Below are positions 6,291 to 6,475 of a stretch of DNA of 6,475 nucleotides, piece by piece; the first letter of the stretch is position 1; each line of letters opens with the position of its first letter. The notes beneath the pieces are model-generated. The model saw only the letters and a program-made list of their open reading frames with translations. It made no database searches and had not been told where the DNA came from. This stretch comes from an uncultured Chlorobiaceae bacterium. Its GTDB lineage: Bacteria > Bacteroidota > Chlorobiia > Chlorobiales > Chlorobiaceae. Where the stretch lies: assembly GCA_903838095.1 (NCBI GenBank), contig CAILXE010000062.1:1-6475 (forward strand). The letters run 5' to 3'. Both the position numbers and the translations under genes were made by a program.

Positions 6291-6475
6291 TGAAAAAAGC
6301 AAGATTTTTAATACCGGCTGAACATGAGATGGTTGATTCTATGTTGTATTATCAACATCAGGCAAAAGGGCTTGGGCGCGATTTTCTTGATCAGGTAACT
6401 GAGGCTGTCCGTCGTATAGAAAATAATCCAGAAGCATATCCTGAAATCAACAACGCAGTTCACCGTTGTCTTGTC
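6290..6475 (+). CDS. RelE/ParE-family toxin, 3'-truncated by window edge
   Basis: Reads MKKARFLIPAEHEMVDSMLY and stays open to the window edge, 62 codons in all. The pattern of an N-terminal strand (RFLIPA), a helix with E-x(5)-YY (through LYYQHQ), the GLGRDFLDQV helix, and RRIENNPEAYPEI is characteristic of RelE/ParE plasmid-stabilisation toxins. These toxins act either on gyrase (ParE) or by cutting ribosome-bound mRNA (RelE); target and C-terminal catalytic residues cannot be judged because the rest lies outside the window. The ATG overlaps the antitoxin stop in TAATG, and no close Shine-Dalgarno sequence is visible, so translation is probably coupled to the antitoxin. Gene order (antitoxin first) is the usual one. 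Confidence 0.88.
   Translation, partial: MKKARFLIPAEHEMVDSMLYYQHQAKGLGRDFLDQVTEAVRRIENNPEAYPEINNAVHRCLV

Overview
This 6,475-base window looks like part of a bacterial chromosome. An anaerobic, autotrophic lineage is likely, and the green sulfur bacteria (Chlorobiaceae) fit best. That assignment is an inference from gene content: a single-chain iron-sulfur fumarase sits beside a biotin-dependent pyruvate/oxaloacetate carboxyltransferase, as suits a reductive TCA cycle, and next to them is an ATPase/PD-(D/E)XK protein of a type common in Chlorobi and Bacteroidetes. No ribosomal RNA or other phylogenetic marker is present, so the assignment stays provisional.

Bases 1-2808 are a metabolic block on the + strand. 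The C-terminal part of a class I fumarate hydratase (cut by the left edge) is followed after 51 bases by a complete 643-residue carboxyltransferase subunit with a C-terminal biotinyl domain (pycB-like). Carboxylation of pyruvate to oxaloacetate and interconversion of malate and fumarate are neighbouring steps of C4 metabolism, so co-expression is plausible. An imperfect hairpin lies between this block and the next, convergent gene.

Bases 2892-5922 hold two unrelated P-loop ATPase genes transcribed away from each other. The minus-strand gene (2892-4412) couples an AAA-ATPase-like domain to a C-terminal PD-(D/E)XK nuclease-like domain. The plus-strand gene (4735-5922) encodes an Orc1/Cdc6- or STAND-like ATPase ending in a probable winged helix. 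Their shared 322-base intergenic region has no convincing intact gene. It carries small inverted repeats and, just before the plus-strand gene, four GTATAA hexamers spaced exactly 10 bp apart.

Bases 6066-6475 are a type II toxin-antitoxin operon: a 74-residue addiction-module antitoxin followed, with a one-base overlap, by a RelE/ParE-type toxin cut by the right edge. Its very AT-rich upstream region has an 11-bp direct repeat and a perfect 12-bp palindrome across the antitoxin start codon, both candidate autoregulatory sites.

Overall, a conserved carbon-metabolism pair is followed by an accessory stretch of ATPases, a nuclease-like protein and a toxin-antitoxin pair. No transposase, integrase, tRNA, CRISPR array or attachment site was seen.
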